Shown here: one piece after another, positions 35,744-47,880 of the stretch | How positions within the stretch are numbered: the first letter of the stretch is position 1 | Layout: every line of letters starts with the position of its first letter | NCBI GenBank assembly: GCA_010909165.1 | Contig: VJWM01000063.1 | Span: 1,736,001-1,800,000, forward strand | Source: Anthoceros angustus | Lineage: Eukaryota > Streptophyta > Anthocerotopsida > Anthocerotales > Anthocerotaceae | Length of the DNA stretch: 64,000 nt | Reading direction: 5' to 3' | Translations under genes and position numbers: made by a program | The notes under the pieces: model-generated | The model's database searches: none | What the model saw: only the letters and a program-made list of their open reading frames with translations | What the model was told of the DNA's origin: nothing

Positions 35744-38258
35744 TTAAGTTAACCTGGCAACCCACCACTCGGAGGGGGCTGGGCACAAAGGCTCCAAGGA
35801 ATCAAAGACGTCACCTGCAAAACCAGAGATCACACTATCAGGACTGCAGGAATCCGACTCCGCTTTGCTCCCGCACTGGTCATGATGGTGGATGCTGGAG
35901 TCCTCTGAGTAGAGCATTGGCAGCTTCTCCCACTGGTGACTGCTGGCAAGAAAGCTTGGCAGCTCAGGGCTGAAAACCTGGCTACTCTGTAGTGTGGAGG
36001 CCTCAGAGTGAAGCAGAAAATCAAGGTAGTTGGTGTTGCTGGGCTGCTGCTGGTCAGGCAGGCTGACACCAAACTCTGAGCGGCTGCCATTCTGCAACAG
36101 GCTGGTGGGGACCCCAATTGCATCTGGAAGCAGCTGTGATGAGTCCAGGGATCCAATAGAGTCACTGCCTCCGCTGCCCCCACCACCTCCACTATGGCTA
36201 GAGTGCACCTCAAAGCACGAAGTTCTGGCATCTCTCCTTGAGCGAGGCCGCCGCTTAACAGATCTGGAGTTCCTGCTTGTCACCACTTGAACAGGGGAAG
36301 TGTGGTGGTACAGCACTGAGCTGTGATGCCTGACATCATCATGGGAACCAAGCACCCTCCCTGTTTGATGCGGAAATTCAGAGTCAGTATAATGGTGAGA
36401 ATCTCCTGTAACCATATCCTGCAGCTTAATGCTCAAAACATCATCTACGTCAAGGGAGCTGAAAGTCTGCATGTTGTGCCGCAGTCTCCGAAGATCTCCT
36501 ATGTGACCCTGTGGATCCCTGAAAGCACTATCATCTTCGCCAAAAATAAAGGGAGGCACAAAGCTGGATGGCACTACCGAACCATGAGTTCCCGAAGGGC
36601 TGTGCACCTGCATGCACGCACCAAGTTTTCTTCTGGTCACCAGTTTTCACATCAGAAGGTTAGTTGACACCCAAGTGATCTGGCTTCTCCCTTGATGTCG
36701 CCCTGGGAAGAGACCCAAAAACAGGCATGATGTGGCCATTTGAGAAGGGGCGGAAAACTAGGAACAAAAATTTGGATGCCACATATAATGTTGTAATGTT
36801 GCCTTAATAAAAGCTTCACTCTGTTCTCTCTCTCTCTTTCTCTCTGGAGATTTGTCACTGGTTGGATTCATTTTAATACGTTCTTTTTTGTAAGTCTGCA
36901 TCCAAGGAATTGAGACAATAGCTTCATTCATTCATTCAGTTGCTCGCTCAGATAGTTCTCAACCTCCCTTCTGCTACTGCTCTTGGTTTGGACTCCAACC
37001 CTTTGAGAATGTTACGACAGAAGGTCGACACGATTAAGACAGCGAAACACCCCATGGACCCTCACAAGCCAACGCACATCCTCACAACAGCAGCCTACAG
37101 GTTACTACTGCATTTAACAAGTTGCACTCCCCCCGACTCCAACCCAAGTTGGTTAAATTATTTGTAGAAATTAAAAGATTCCAAGGCACCTGAAAGGCTG
37201 CAAAGTCACTCATAGAGGGGTCTTTGCTGAGGTCAGATGTGTCCGCAGATGCATCCGTGCTTCCAGATGGCATCTTAGGGCGCTGGAGAGCACGAAGAAT
37301 TCGTTTTTGCCGAGTGCTCCAGAAATTTTTAACATCATTGTCTGTGCGGCCTGGAAGACAGGATGCTATTTTTGCCCATTTGTTGCCAAGCTTAGCTTGC
37401 ATTTCCACTACAAGCTTCTCTTCCTCTGGAGAAAACTTGCAACCACTTCTGCAAATACATTGGTAGGTTTAGGAGATCAAGCTGGATAATTCAGAAGTAG
37501 AGCTCATTCCTTTCTTCCCTTAAAAGTTATACTGGGACAGCAATTGTAAGGTCAGGTGAGTTTTAGAAGTTCATTTGTTTCTAGCAGTCCCTTCCTTTTC
37601 ATTTCTTCCCACCCAGCCTTAGAGGACACAAGTAGGAGACACAGGTGAGCAGGGCAAAATATCAGTCTAAAAAACTTTATCTGCAGCCACATTGTGAGAC
37701 AAGAGCAGCATATCATGCAGCACCTCTACGACATCCTGCAAGTCAGCATCAGCTGCAGCCGTCTCAACACGGTTAGCCAAGCTCGTGAGTACAGCACCAT
37801 TACAGCTAGCTTCCACTACGAGCTACACAACCGGCCCGTTCAAACTTGCTAACCAGAAGCAGCAGCGCCAAGGTAAGCAGCACATGCATGCAAGGCGCGG
37901 CCCGAGCAGCGGATGAAGGTCAAGAAAACTAGTACCTCTTAAGATCGGGCTTCAGTTTGTTCACCCAGCGCAGGCGACAGGACTTGCCGGTGCGGGGGAG
38001 CAATCCCTTGGACCGAATGGAACTCCAATCACGTGCGCCGAACTGGCGCACATACTCCACCAATATCTCGTCCTCCTCGGGCATCCAGGGCCCCTTCCGC
38101 AGCACCTCCTCCCCGTTCTGCATGGGCTTCATACTCATCCTCGGGTCCTTGTGCAGCAGCGAGTGCGCCTGCAGCAGTTGCAGATGGTGGCTGGCGGTAA
38201 CTCCCTGCACCTGGCCGGCACCGCTCCCGAAATCCGCCTGCCCCGACCGCGTTATCAT
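35744..38258 (-). CDS. DUO1: DUO1-type R2R3-MYB transcription factor
   Basis: There are three exons on the minus strand (38258-37936, 37448-37190, 36607-35744) with GT-AG borders, adding to 1446 nt (481 residues). R2 (about residues 54-107) contains KGPWMPEEDE and RDWSSIRSKGLLPRTGKSC. R3 (about 109-160) opens SGCKFSPEEEK and contains GNKWAKIASCLPGRTDNDVK with FWSTRQKR. The R2 wording, the linker before KF and the FAGDVFDSLEPL motif near the C-terminus (about 456-468) match DUO POLLEN1 proteins. DUO1 controls male-germline or sperm differentiation in plants from bryophytes to angiosperms. The N-terminus has about 50 residues before R2; a second ATG at residue 41 (MSMKPM) is an alternative start. 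The exon 3 acceptor at 36607/36608 is chosen because it keeps phase. The middle is Ser/Gly/Gln-rich with a basic RRPRSRR tract. It is divergent to the coiled-coil gene upstream. Confidence 0.9.
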
Positions 38259-39408
38259 CCAACTCGCTCGGCGGCGGAGTCAATGCGATGCTATGAGATG
38301 CTCCTCCTCCTTCCCGAATCCGATCCGATCACGTCACCAAGCAGCAGCAGCAGCAAGAAGAAGGCGGCTGTGAGCTCTGGCGCAGCCAAAAAGCGCAGCC
38401 CCGGTGGCCCGGCTTTTGAATTTCATGCCTCCCTTCCGCGCCCGATCTCATTCACTCACACGCGCATTCCCGGCCAGCATCGCCTTGCGCTAATCCGCGC
38501 CAGCCAGCGGCGCCTCTGATCGGAAGCAGGAGCGGAGCGGGCGAGGGGAGTCCGGAGGAAGCCGCGCCGCGAGCGACGGTCGTGAAGGCGCGCGTGCGCG
38601 ATCAGATCGGGGCGCGAAGGCTGGTCGGGCTTGCTGCGGGCGATGGCCTCAAGGAGAGAGACGAAGGAGGGAGGGACACAGAGAGAGAGAAAGAGAGAGA
38701 GCTCCCGTTCAGAAAATAGAGGAAGCGGGCGGAGAATGAGAGAGAGGAGAGATGAGCGAGCTGGAGAGAGGAGAGAGGATATGATCCCATGCTGGGCTTT
38801 TCTACCCGCCTATGTCGCAAGGTTGCTGCTTTCACCGCCTCCTGGTTCAAATTCCGGCGTACGCGCTGATTTTGTGGGGCCGCCGCTGCCGCGGTAGACG
38901 CATGTTTTTACCGCCCCACTTGCCAGCGCGGACGGTGAATCTGCGGGTAGGTACTGGCCAAGGATTTTGACCCAAGAGAGCAGTTACGGAAATTCATGAC
39001 ACGCACACACATCGAAAACCAGGGAGGAAATGCGGGTAATTCAATACAATCATCAGCTATCCGCCCTTCTAGAGTTAAACGTGGGTCGAACATTGGACCT
39101 CCGCATCGTCCGATTTAGGCTCCCCAACTGAGCTATCGGCGCAGTAACACATATAATTAATTAAACATTCTAAGACCTTTCTGATTTTCCTCGGGATTAC
39201 ATACGTCACACAGCACACAGCACACGAGCACACGAGCACAGAGCTCTAGAGGGTGATGGAGATGATGTCGTCGAGAATCTACCATTTTGTGGGTACGGCA
39301 AAGCACGGTTGAGGCTTGGATGGAGGAAAGGGTTTCAGCCTCAGGGGCCTGTTGGTGGGCCTTGTGAGGAGTTTCGGTGTAGAGGCGGAGCTACCCACGC
39401 TGGAATGC
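38259..39408. promoter_or_regulatory. Divergent intergenic region between DUO1 and the coiled-coil gene
   Basis: About 1.15 kb separates the two start codons. It includes a GA microsatellite (38678-38705, with more GA-rich sequence to 38780), a tRNA-like relic at 39069-39142 and a CA-rich patch near 39205-39240. No clear TATA box was picked. The layout allows a shared or bidirectional promoter (inference). Confidence 0.4.
39069..39142 (-). pseudogene. tRNA-Phe-like pseudogene
   Basis: Read from 39142 on the minus strand, GCGCCGATAGCTCAGTTGGG gives a tRNA 5' half with an intact D-arm A/B-box. The TGTTCGACCCACG T-arm is also intact, with pairing AATGT/ACGTT. The anticodon arm has lost about three bases relative to plant tRNA-Phe, and the 3' acceptor strand (TAACTCT) does not pair with GCGCCGA. 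It is therefore a relic and probably not functional. Confidence 0.5.
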
Positions 39409-41541
39409 ATGGAGGGAAAGAAGGCTTCAGGGGAGAAGGAATTTGGTGAGACAGAGGAAAGAAAGGCTGGCTCTGTGCAGAGGGGAAGCAGTGTGATGGA
39501 GGGAAGAAGACGTGCCCAGGGCAGCAGGAGTCAGGAAGGAGCCAGAGTGGAGGAAAGAAGCCCTAGTAGGATGGGACATACCATAGCAGATGATGCCAAC
39601 ATGCGAAGGCTTGATCAACTGCTGAGCAGTAAGCATTTTTGCCGACAGTACCTTGTGTGTACTGAGGGGAGGGGAGAGGAGATGGGAATCCGTCAGGAGT
39701 ATCCATGCTCGTCTGTATGAAAGGGTTATGCCATGGCTCATGCAGAACTGGGTGCGCTTGCCAATGACGCCGAGTTGGAGCGCAGTGCAGACGCAGGTAC
39801 TGCATGTGGCTTTGTGGGCGTTCCCCTTCTTGGTGTAAGAAGATATTGTCCGCAGTCGGAACAGGAATATGGCTTTGTGGTGGTTTACTAATGTATGTTC
39901 GGCTGGATCGGTGAAGGCAATGCAGGGGAATCCAAGAATCAGTGCACGGACTTGATAAACCAGTTCTGCAGCGTGGACACATTGCTCAAGGTGGGGCTTC
40001 TTCTGTCCACTCAGAATGCATCCAGCCTCCTTCTCCTTCTCCGACAGGTCATTGATCCTTCGTGACTGCAGGAACATATGCAGAAGGATCTCCAGAGGGA
40101 GAGGGAGCTTCTGCCAAAGCCCTCTCCTCCGCAACTGCCAACTCGGGGAGACGACATCCCACGACGAGAGCAGTTGATACCAGAAAGAAAGAAGGCTCCT
40201 GTAGCCAATCACAGCAACAGGTCTGTGGACACGAGGTTGGAAACTGCCATTGAGCAGCTTATGGAGGCAACCAAGTCTCATCTTCTGAACAAGAAAATGG
40301 GTTGGTACACGTTTTGAAATCCTCTCAGGTCTGTAGGTCACGATGGTGCTCATGGGGTGTTGATAGTACCGGTTTCTGACGCTCAGAGGCTCAGCGAATG
40401 GAGGATAGCCTGCAAAGAGCCTTGGGAGAGCTGGATACGGTGAAGGCGCATGAGGAGCAGTTGCTGATGAAGAGGTTTACGTACCTTGAACACGTAAGAT
40501 GGTGAACTTCCAGAATGTTCTCCACACATAATGCAGTACTGCAAGATAACAACCAGGTGGAATACCTAGTACAGCATATCCTGTGATGGAACAAGTTGAG
40601 AAGCACTGCCAGGAAGTTTGACTTGAACTTGATCTCTTTCTCCTCTCCCTGGCAGCAATACAGAGAAAGGGCTTCACAACTGGAAAGGGAGTTCGCAATG
40701 CGAAACAATGAGCTACGGCAGGCAGCCATCTCACAGATAGCTTCATTTAAGCAAAAGGTAAGGTGGCATCCTCAGGACACCTGTGATCTGAAAACAATTT
40801 TGAAGCAGGACATGTGCATCAACCTACATTCCATGTTACAGAGCGAGAATGCTGTGCTAGCCAAGGTTGAGTCATTGTTGATGGAACTTGATGGCAACTC
40901 AACACAAAAATCAGGATCTTCTGGCAAGCTAACTGCTGCAGCATCGTATTTACAAAACAGGTTTTTGCTTGCCCTTCTGTTTATGAACTTTTCTCCTGGT
41001 TAGCCTAATTGGCTTAGCTTTGAAAAAGGGAAGGCAAGCAAAGAAGAACTTGAGAACAAAACCTCTCAGCAGTTTAACCTATCTGTTCTGGGCATGTAGG
41101 TTGAATCAGAATGAAGAGGACACGCAACCATACTTCAACCAGGACGCACTTTACTCGTCTAGAGCACATGATCCTCCCATGACGGGAGACAATGGGCATG
41201 ATGGCTGGTTTACCTCATCACAGGGTATAGAGAAATGTCGTAGGTGGGATTCTTATGTTGATACTGCTCCAGACATGGAGGAAGTGTTCTTCAGAACACA
41301 CACAGCCCTTGAAGATAGACTGAAACCTCCCAAACTGAAGAGCCCCTCGAAGCTGCTGTTCAGGCCTCTTAGAGTCTCCTTTGGCCCCTCTTCCGCTGAA
41401 GACGAGTTCAAGGGTGAAGATCTGCACGTCGACGCCGTTCCATTGCTGCCTAAAAACGGAATAGTTTTGCCCGGGCATGCAAGAAAACTGCAGCAGGATG
41501 GCAAATATTTAAGTACTGCCGGCCGAGCGTTCAACATCTAG
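39409..41541 (+). CDS. Coiled-coil protein, eight exons, family unknown
   Basis: Exons 39409-39628, 39746-39796, 39926-39990, 40072-40300, 40387-40493, 40656-40757, 40842-40960 and 41100-41541 have GT-AG borders. They join without a frame break into 1335 nt (444 residues). The N-terminal 75 residues are charged and Arg/Glu-rich. The middle (about 110-260) is heptad-like, with HMQKDLQRERELL, RMEDSLQRALGELDTVKAHEEQ, YRERASQLEREFAMRNNELRQ and VLAKVESLLMEL. The C-terminal 145 residues are Pro/Ser-rich with a basic KPPKLKSPSK patch. There is no motor or other catalytic motif. It could be a cytoskeletal, kinetochore or scaffold protein, but I do not recognise it. The start is uncertain: an in-frame TGA lies at 39310 and the first ATG in frame is 39409, yet an upstream exon is possible. 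It converges on RGLG, with 354 bp between stops. Confidence 0.72.
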
Positions 41542-41895
41542 ATCTTACGAACGGATGTGAAGAACACCGAAGAGATAGTGGCATCCGAAAAAAACTACCA
41601 ATGAAAGAATCTTTGTTCTGGCACTTGCCAAATCTTTACCACTCAGAACGCCGACATGATAGAGAAATGGAGACTAGATACCAACCAACCTACATATACA
41701 GTAGTCCTCGTGTGTAATTTATGTACGACTACAATCCGAGGCTAGAAGATATACCATCAACCTTGCAATTTTCTAATCCCAATATCCCATATGTATCCCA
41801 ATTCATGTTGTATCAAAGCCCAACAAAGTCCCAACATGAATTCAGCACACTGCAGAGTAATATAGCTCATCCCGTATGAACATTGTGGTCCTAGT
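41542..41895. other. Shared 3' intergenic spacer
   Basis: AT-rich sequence between two convergent stop codons (coiled-coil gene and RGLG). No gene is seen; it probably holds both 3' UTRs. Confidence 0.6.
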
Positions 41896-44257
41896 TTAGT
41901 ACAGTCTGATCCGTGTGCTGATTACGAGTCGACAGATGGGACAGCTCTCCAATCCCTGCCCACATTCTCGACAAGTCTGCAGAAACGAGTTCCCAGGTTA
42001 GATCCAGTTTTGAAGACATTCTGACTAGAAATGTAGTGCAATGCCAGATACCTGGTGGCCGCAGCCAAATGCCATGTCTTTCCGCTCGGTTAGACAGACT
42101 GGACAGAGCTGCACTTGAAGCGACAAAAGTTAAAAAAAAACCATGCCAACTAGTTCACGAACTATACAGATAACAAGTACAGGTCATGTTGATCAGAGAT
42201 GATGGGTACCTGGGCATCGCTGACTCTGTTGGGTGAGGCCACTGTCGATTGAATATTTCGCAAAGGGGACTGGGAAAAGTACTCTGCACGCTGAGAGGTG
42301 GCATAGAACTCGCTGAGATCAGGGTAGCGTTGCATGCTTGTCGAGTGAGGAAAGCTGCTCACAGCAGAGTCTGCTTGCAGAACTCCTTGGGGGGGTGGTA
42401 GCGGGGGATGACTCTTCACTTTACCATTTCGCTTGCTGCATTAGGAAACACCGAAGTCCAAAGTTAAAAGCAGCTCAGACAGAACCAGGCTAACAAGTTG
42501 TTGTTGAATTAGAAACCAAGAATAGCTATGTCGTTTGATCAAGCAAGGACTTTTACCCCAAGATGTTAAGCTCTATGGTGGCCTTATACTGGCCAGGTAT
42601 TTCCATGAGAGCCGATAGCGCAAACAAAGCCTCCTTTTGAGATATTGCCATGTTTTTACCCATTATCTGGGAAAAGTTCACAAACTACATAAAAAAAAAC
42701 ACGTCTCCATTAGAACCAAGAGGTCCGAACCCGGATGAACTGGAAGGGTAGTAGGTTCCCCACCTGGAAATTATCGAAACCTCGAGCTGGGATATTGTCA
42801 TCAAACTCACGCATCATATCCCAAGGGCCATCACCTACTCCAACCACCACTATTGAGAGAGCAAGCTCACTGCCATCGAAGTTTCAAAAAGAACAAACCT
42901 GCATGCTTGTCAGTAGGCTAGATCTGAGACAGTTTTCACATAGGCTGCAACAGCAAGAAGACTTTACCTCGCAGCGACAATTGCATCAATGGTTGCTTGC
43001 TCTTGCGGGCTTAATCCGCCATCTTCCGTGTCCACACTCCTTGTCACCTGCCAGCCCAGACTCAGCAAAATTTGAGACCTTGAAAAGCGTCACAAAGTGC
43101 AAAGACCAGTTCAACTGAAGGCAGAGACAGTCACGTGGGCTGCAACGGACCTGCCCATCTGCAATGATGAGGAGGACATGATACTGCCCTCCAGTCTGCT
43201 CAACAATGGCCGTCGCTGCTTCAATAATAGGAGCGAAGGAAGTTGGCCCTGTAATTGTTCCGAGTAAGAATCTGTGACCCACATTAATGTTGTAGTACAC
43301 CCAGCTTGCTCTTAGCGTTAACCAAAGATGCTTTGGTACATCTCCAGAGAAGTTGCCCAACATACGGCTAGCATTTGCGTCTAAAACGAGATTTAGGCTG
43401 GCTAGCTTACCAGCAAGGCGAAGATGAGGAACAATTGCGCGGTATCTCGAAAGAGCTTCCTCAAATCCGTGACAGGGCCGGTGGTCCGGCAGAAAACTAA
43501 ATACATAGTGATCGTGCGTTGAGGCTGGTCAGGAGAAGAGAAGAATTCAGTTTCTTGTGTGACGAAACACCAAAACATCCAAAACAACACCTGAACTTCA
43601 AGCATCGACCGTGACACGAACCACAAACCCCATCGTTACTTACCATCTCCAAAACCAAAGCATGGAATTAGATTGTCATCATCAAAAGCTGATAACGTCT
43701 TGCCGATAATGGAAATGGCCTGCTCATAAGGATTAGGAGTAGCGCCGATGGCATGCAGGCTTCGACCATTAAACGAGTGCTTCCCTGCCAAACCAGAAAC
43801 CCCCTCAGGAAGCACGCCACCTCAGCCATGTCCGTCACAACATCCAGCAGTCAGGTCGGCACAGCACAACACAGCACCTGTCCATTCATTGCTTTTGGTG
43901 AAGTCGATCCCGACTATGAGATTGGACGACTCCAGGCCAGCTTGACTCAACGCTTGCTGCACCTGCGGAAACAGCAGAGGTGAGCTACGACTCTTCCCAC
44001 ACTCCAAACCCTCGCCTCCGCTGCCGAATTTCAAAATCTTGCAAGAAAAACCGCTCTGCACCTCCTGGCAAATCCAGCACCAGCACCTGCTCAAGAGTGG
44101 TGAACTGGTCGCTGATGTGCGAGTACTTCCTGGAGAATTTCCGCCCTAACGGAGTGCTCGCTTCTCCCCCTCGCGCGGGAGGCGGGTATCGCGGAGAAGA
44201 CGATCCCGACGACCATCCGGACTGCGACAATGCAGTGCTGGAGCGGGAGTTCCCCAT
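41896..44257 (-). CDS. RGLG: RGLG-type E3 ubiquitin ligase (copine/vWA plus RING)
   Basis: There are eleven minus-strand exons: 44257-44087, 43962-43878, 43784-43644, 43524-43411, 43248-43151, 43047-42968, 42869-42764, 42684-42557, 42435-42210, 42108-42052 and 41976-41896. They add to 1287 nt (428 residues) with all borders GT-AG. The start MGNSRSS has Gly2 for N-myristoylation. The copine/vWA domain (about 60-310) contains [20 protein letters not shown], whose Asp77-x-Thr79-x-Ser81 forms the metal site. It continues with [41 protein letters not shown] and [18 protein letters not shown]. The C-terminal C3HC4 RING (385-417) has Cys385, 388, 399, His401, Cys404, 407, 414 and 417. RGLG proteins are plasma-membrane ubiquitin ligases linked to K63 chains, hormone and drought signalling. 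The N-terminal linker is short compared with Arabidopsis RGLG2. Very secure. Confidence 0.95.
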
Positions 44258-46133
44258 CCCAGGCAGCTCCGATCACGCCATTGCAACGCGCATCACCACC
44301 GGATCCAAACCCGCTTCCCGCGCCCGCTGTTGCCACTCCCAGGCCCCTAACCAGCTGCGTCTCGCTCCTGCATTCTCCCGGCCTCTTCCGGCTTCTGCTC
44401 TGCTCTCCTCCGGCGCGCCTGGAGTAGGACGATGTCGATAAGAACGAAGTCCTCAGGGATCAGGCTTCCCGGTATCAAAGCAACCCCATGAGCCTGTCCT
44501 TGTTTGGACGCGGCAACGTCAAGAGAGTGAACGCAAGAAGAATGACGAGACCGCGGAGTACCTGAAAGCTTTGCAGTCAAGTCGCTCCCCCCATGGTCCC
44601 CTGGAGTTTATTGAAGTGTATTCGGCATTGCCTCGTCTCTATCATAAGCGAGATTTAGAATATTAAAGTGGGAGCGCCACGAAAGGCCCCCGTGCCTCTT
44701 TGTTCTCCGTTCCTCTACAGTCGCGGCCATGGGGAGATGTGTGTCAGAGTGCTTTCTCAGAAGGGACTTAGAGCTTGCAGATAGTGGAATGGAATCCACT
44801 CAGATCCCTCGAACCGATGAGTATTTGGAGGTTGATGTTGGCAGTATGGTATTATGAGCCCTCCAGTATTGAAAGCCCTTATTTGGGAAGCCTCTTCGTG
44901 GTCCCTGATTGATCAGTTCAGCGGGTGATGTGCCTCCTCTCAATTATGAGTCCTTCTGACAAGGAGAGCACGCAAAGTGCAGCCTAAACGGAAGTATCTG
45001 GCAGGAGACAAGTCCGTGGGACAGATCCTGTTCCAAGAGCAGAGACCTGTACCAATGTCAGAAGTAGACAAGCTCAATCAATGGTGGAGCCAACTGATAT
45101 GCCCAGTGAGATACATACAGTCGGCAAGAGACGGACAGAGGTGGTGATGAAGCTGGAGCCAAGTGAGGAGCACTTGGGAACTGGAGCACATGACCCAGAT
45201 GATATCTCCGAGGAGGAGCAGCGAAAAAGCCGGCAAGGGATTGCTTCGGCAAGTTGGGAGAACGTTAAGTACTTCATCGTCTGCAGGATATGCATTGAAG
45301 AATGAAAAGTACAGATGCTTCTTCCATGTCATCAACTCCAGAGGCTAGTGGTCTGAGTGAGAAATCAGAAGAACGATACAGAGTCTGGCACTGATGGCAG
45401 TGAGGGCTCCGTTGATCTTGATCTTGACAATGAGGATGTTGTGGTGTTCCAAATCTTCTAAGCCTTCCTCTGATGTTCAGTTTAGGTTTCAAGACAAACT
45501 AAAACGTGACCACGTGAAGGAAGAATATTCACCCCGTGGGCTGTGACGAGGATTGAAGTATAGTCACCAACCTGTGACGCCCTTAAACGAGTACGATTGA
45601 CAAAACTTTCGGAGAAGGAGCCAGGAGGGCTGTTGTACCCTTGCGTGTTACGGCTCATACGTTGTTCTGAATTCCTGCAGATGGTCGGGTGAGTCTGCTT
45701 ATGTATGCTGGAAGATGAGATAATTCTTCATGCGGCATTGCCCGTCCTGGAGTGCAGGGTTCTCGTAGCCTCATGGTCTTGCCATTTGCGAGCACCGAAG
45801 ATCTGGGCTTCTGAATCATCGCTCGCGAGACCAAGACAGCGCCAGGAAGACCGTGACATTCCGCGACTCAGCGGCTTATAGATTTAGAGGTTCTGCAAGG
45901 GATTTCGTCCCGAGCTGACAGAACGGTGTACGTCATTCGCGAAGCACCGACTTCACGGTCTGGTGCTCCGAAAGAAGAACATCCGCGGCAGCAAGGAGCC
46001 CGATAGTGAGAGCTGCGAGGAAGAGGGAGGAGTGATGCTGAAGGAGGAGAATTGGAATGTGAAAGGGGTTGAGGGAGAGCCCCCTAGCCACCTTTAAACA
46101 ATAAATAACAAATAGTGCAAGGTGGAAATGGCG
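44258..46133. pseudogene. 5' flank of RGLG and a decayed gene-like tract
   Basis: 44258-44440 is probably the RGLG 5' UTR or promoter. From about 44450 to 45500 the plus strand carries coding-like pieces interrupted by stops and frame changes, such as ALQSSRSPHGPLEFIEVY (about 44570-44625) and KLEPSEEHLGTGAHDPDDIS (about 45150-45210). There are no convincing splice sites. This may be an old pseudogene or exons I cannot connect. No family was recognised. 45500-46133 shows nothing further. Confidence 0.3.
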
Positions 46134-46205
46134 GCCTCTATAGCTCAGTGGTAGAGCGTCAGTCTTGTAAACTGAAGGTCTTGAGTTCGATCCTCAGTGG
46201 AGGCA
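46134..46205 (+). tRNA. tRNA-Thr (UGU)
   Basis: The cloverleaf is complete. The acceptor stem GCCTCTA pairs with TGGAGGC (one G-U), discriminator A at 46205. The D-arm is AGCTCAGTGGTAGAGC, the anticodon arm TCAGT-CTTGTAA-ACTGA with anticodon TGT, and the T-arm TTGAG-TTCGATC-CTCAG with one extra-arm GGTC. No intron. The gene is followed by AT-rich sequence with T runs from 46230 suited to Pol III termination. Confidence 0.95.
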
Positions 46206-46371
46206 ATGTTAAGGGAAGCGATGATTACTTTTCTCTAATCTATTCTTGTTTTGTCCAGCTAAAATAATTTTAGGTGCTTAAGTGAGACTTCAATTTGCAA
46301 GACCTTTTCTAAGTGGAGTTGAGATTTGCAAATGAATCTAGATTTGGTATAATTGGAGATTATGAACCTAT

Positions 46372-46645
46372 TTTTGATCCATTTATCATATTTTGAAATT
46401 AATATATATAAAATTTCTCAATTATAGAAGGATAACTTTAATGAATGCTTGGAACAAAACCTCTCAATTATAAATTAAAGGGGTTTCGATTTATCCATTC
46501 CATAGGAAGGGAGTACTATTTATCAGATTTTAAAATTAATATTTATACAATTTCTCAATTAGAGAGGGATAACTTTAATAAACGCTTGGAACAAAACCTC
46601 TCAATTACAAATTAAAGGGGTTTCCATTTATACCATTCCATATTA
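46372..46645. repeat. Two AT-rich tandem units of about 133-140 bp
   Basis: The units, about 46372-46506 and 46512-46645, share TTTCTCAATTA, GGATAACTTTAAT, GCTTGGAACAAAACCTCTC and AAATTAAAGGGGTTTC. They are non-coding and lie between the tRNA gene and the next repeat block. Confidence 0.85.
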
Positions 46646-46824
46646 AAGGCAGTAAGCTTAGGTGTCTCGGTAAAAGGGCTTTCCCATACACCTAGGGTGT
46701 TAACATTGAGAAACAACATGTCAATAAAAGGTAGGTGTGGTGTGCATGATGGTGCAAGCTGGCTAACACCAAAACAAGAGTAGATGTGCATATGAGCTAA
46801 TGACAGCCCAGTGGGCAAGCTTTC

Positions 46825-47880
46825 GACAAAGATCTGACCATGGCTCGACAGGGGGTGGACTTATAAGGGATTCTTTCGACAAAGATCTGACCATCGCTCG
46901 ACAAGGGGTGGACTTATAAGGGATTCGTACCTACATACAGACAGACACATACAGACTTAGTACCTATGTATGTGATAAAGCATCACTTACACTATATTGC
47001 TAACCAGCCAACAGTTGGCCATCATGTGGCTTCAATTTTTTGTTTTTTGATACCATGCATTGATGATATTGACGAGTTCTTAGATATTGGGCGGCTGTTG
47101 ACTTACCTTGCCACCATGTTGTAGCCAATAAAAGGCCTCTTGCCTTGTGATGCATTCTTTGTGCAACACCTGGTTCTTGGGACCTCCATGATAGCTCATC
47201 TTAATTTTTGCTCTCCTTATACCCACAACACCTTAGTAGTCCTCCACTCTAATCTGGCATTTCTTGCCGGCTCCTCCTGATGCCTCGCTCTTCCCGACCC
47301 TAGCTTGGGACTCTTTATTACTTTGGTGTTCTTGGGAAGATCGCCAACTTGGTGGCCTACATGGCTCGGCAGGTGGACTTATAAGGGATTCTTTCGACAA
47401 AGATCCACCATCGCCGACAAGGGGTGGACTTATAAGGGATCTGCACTACATGCATGCACACATATGCATTTAGTACCTATGTATGTGATAAAGCATCACT
47501 TACACTATATTGCTAACCAGCCAACAGTTGGCCATCATGTGGCTTCAATTTTTTGTTTTTTGATACCATGCATTGATGATATTGACGAGTTCTTAGATAT
47601 TGGGCGGCTGTTGACTTACCTTGCCACCATGTTGTAGCCAATAAAAGGCCTCTTGCCTTGTGATGCATTCTTTGTGCAACACCTGGTTCTTGGGACCTGC
47701 ACCTCCATGATAGCTCATCTTAATTTTTGCTCTCCTTATACCCACAACACCTTAGTAGTCCTCCACTCTAATCTGGCATTTCTTGCCGGCTCCCTCTCCC
47801 AGTGATGCCTCAGTTCTTTCCGGACCCCTAGCTTGGGACTCTTTATTACTTTGGTGTTCTTGGGAAGACTGCCAACTTGG
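46825..47880. repeat. Duplicated block (about 500 bp) with nested short repeats
   Basis: The segment 46960-47340 recurs at 47470-47875, including CCAACAGTTGGCCATCATG, GATATTGGGCGGCTGTTGAC, AATAAAAGGCCTCTTGCC and TTGGTGTTCTTGGGAAGA. Short units with TTTCGACAAAGATC and GGGGTGGACTTATAAGGGAT occur three times upstream (46827, 46874) and once in the second block (47391-47440). No protein was recognised. Confidence 0.85.

Noticed and set aside
39427-40353. A 308-codon minus-strand ORF over the coiled-coil gene
   Set aside because: Antisense to exons and introns that join correctly on the plus strand; it has no domain of its own.
46825-47880. The repeated ATGATAGCTCAT/CACCTTAG blocks as a CRISPR-like or satellite array
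   Set aside because: Only two copies with no regular spacer pattern; a simple duplication explains them, and the genome is a plant's.
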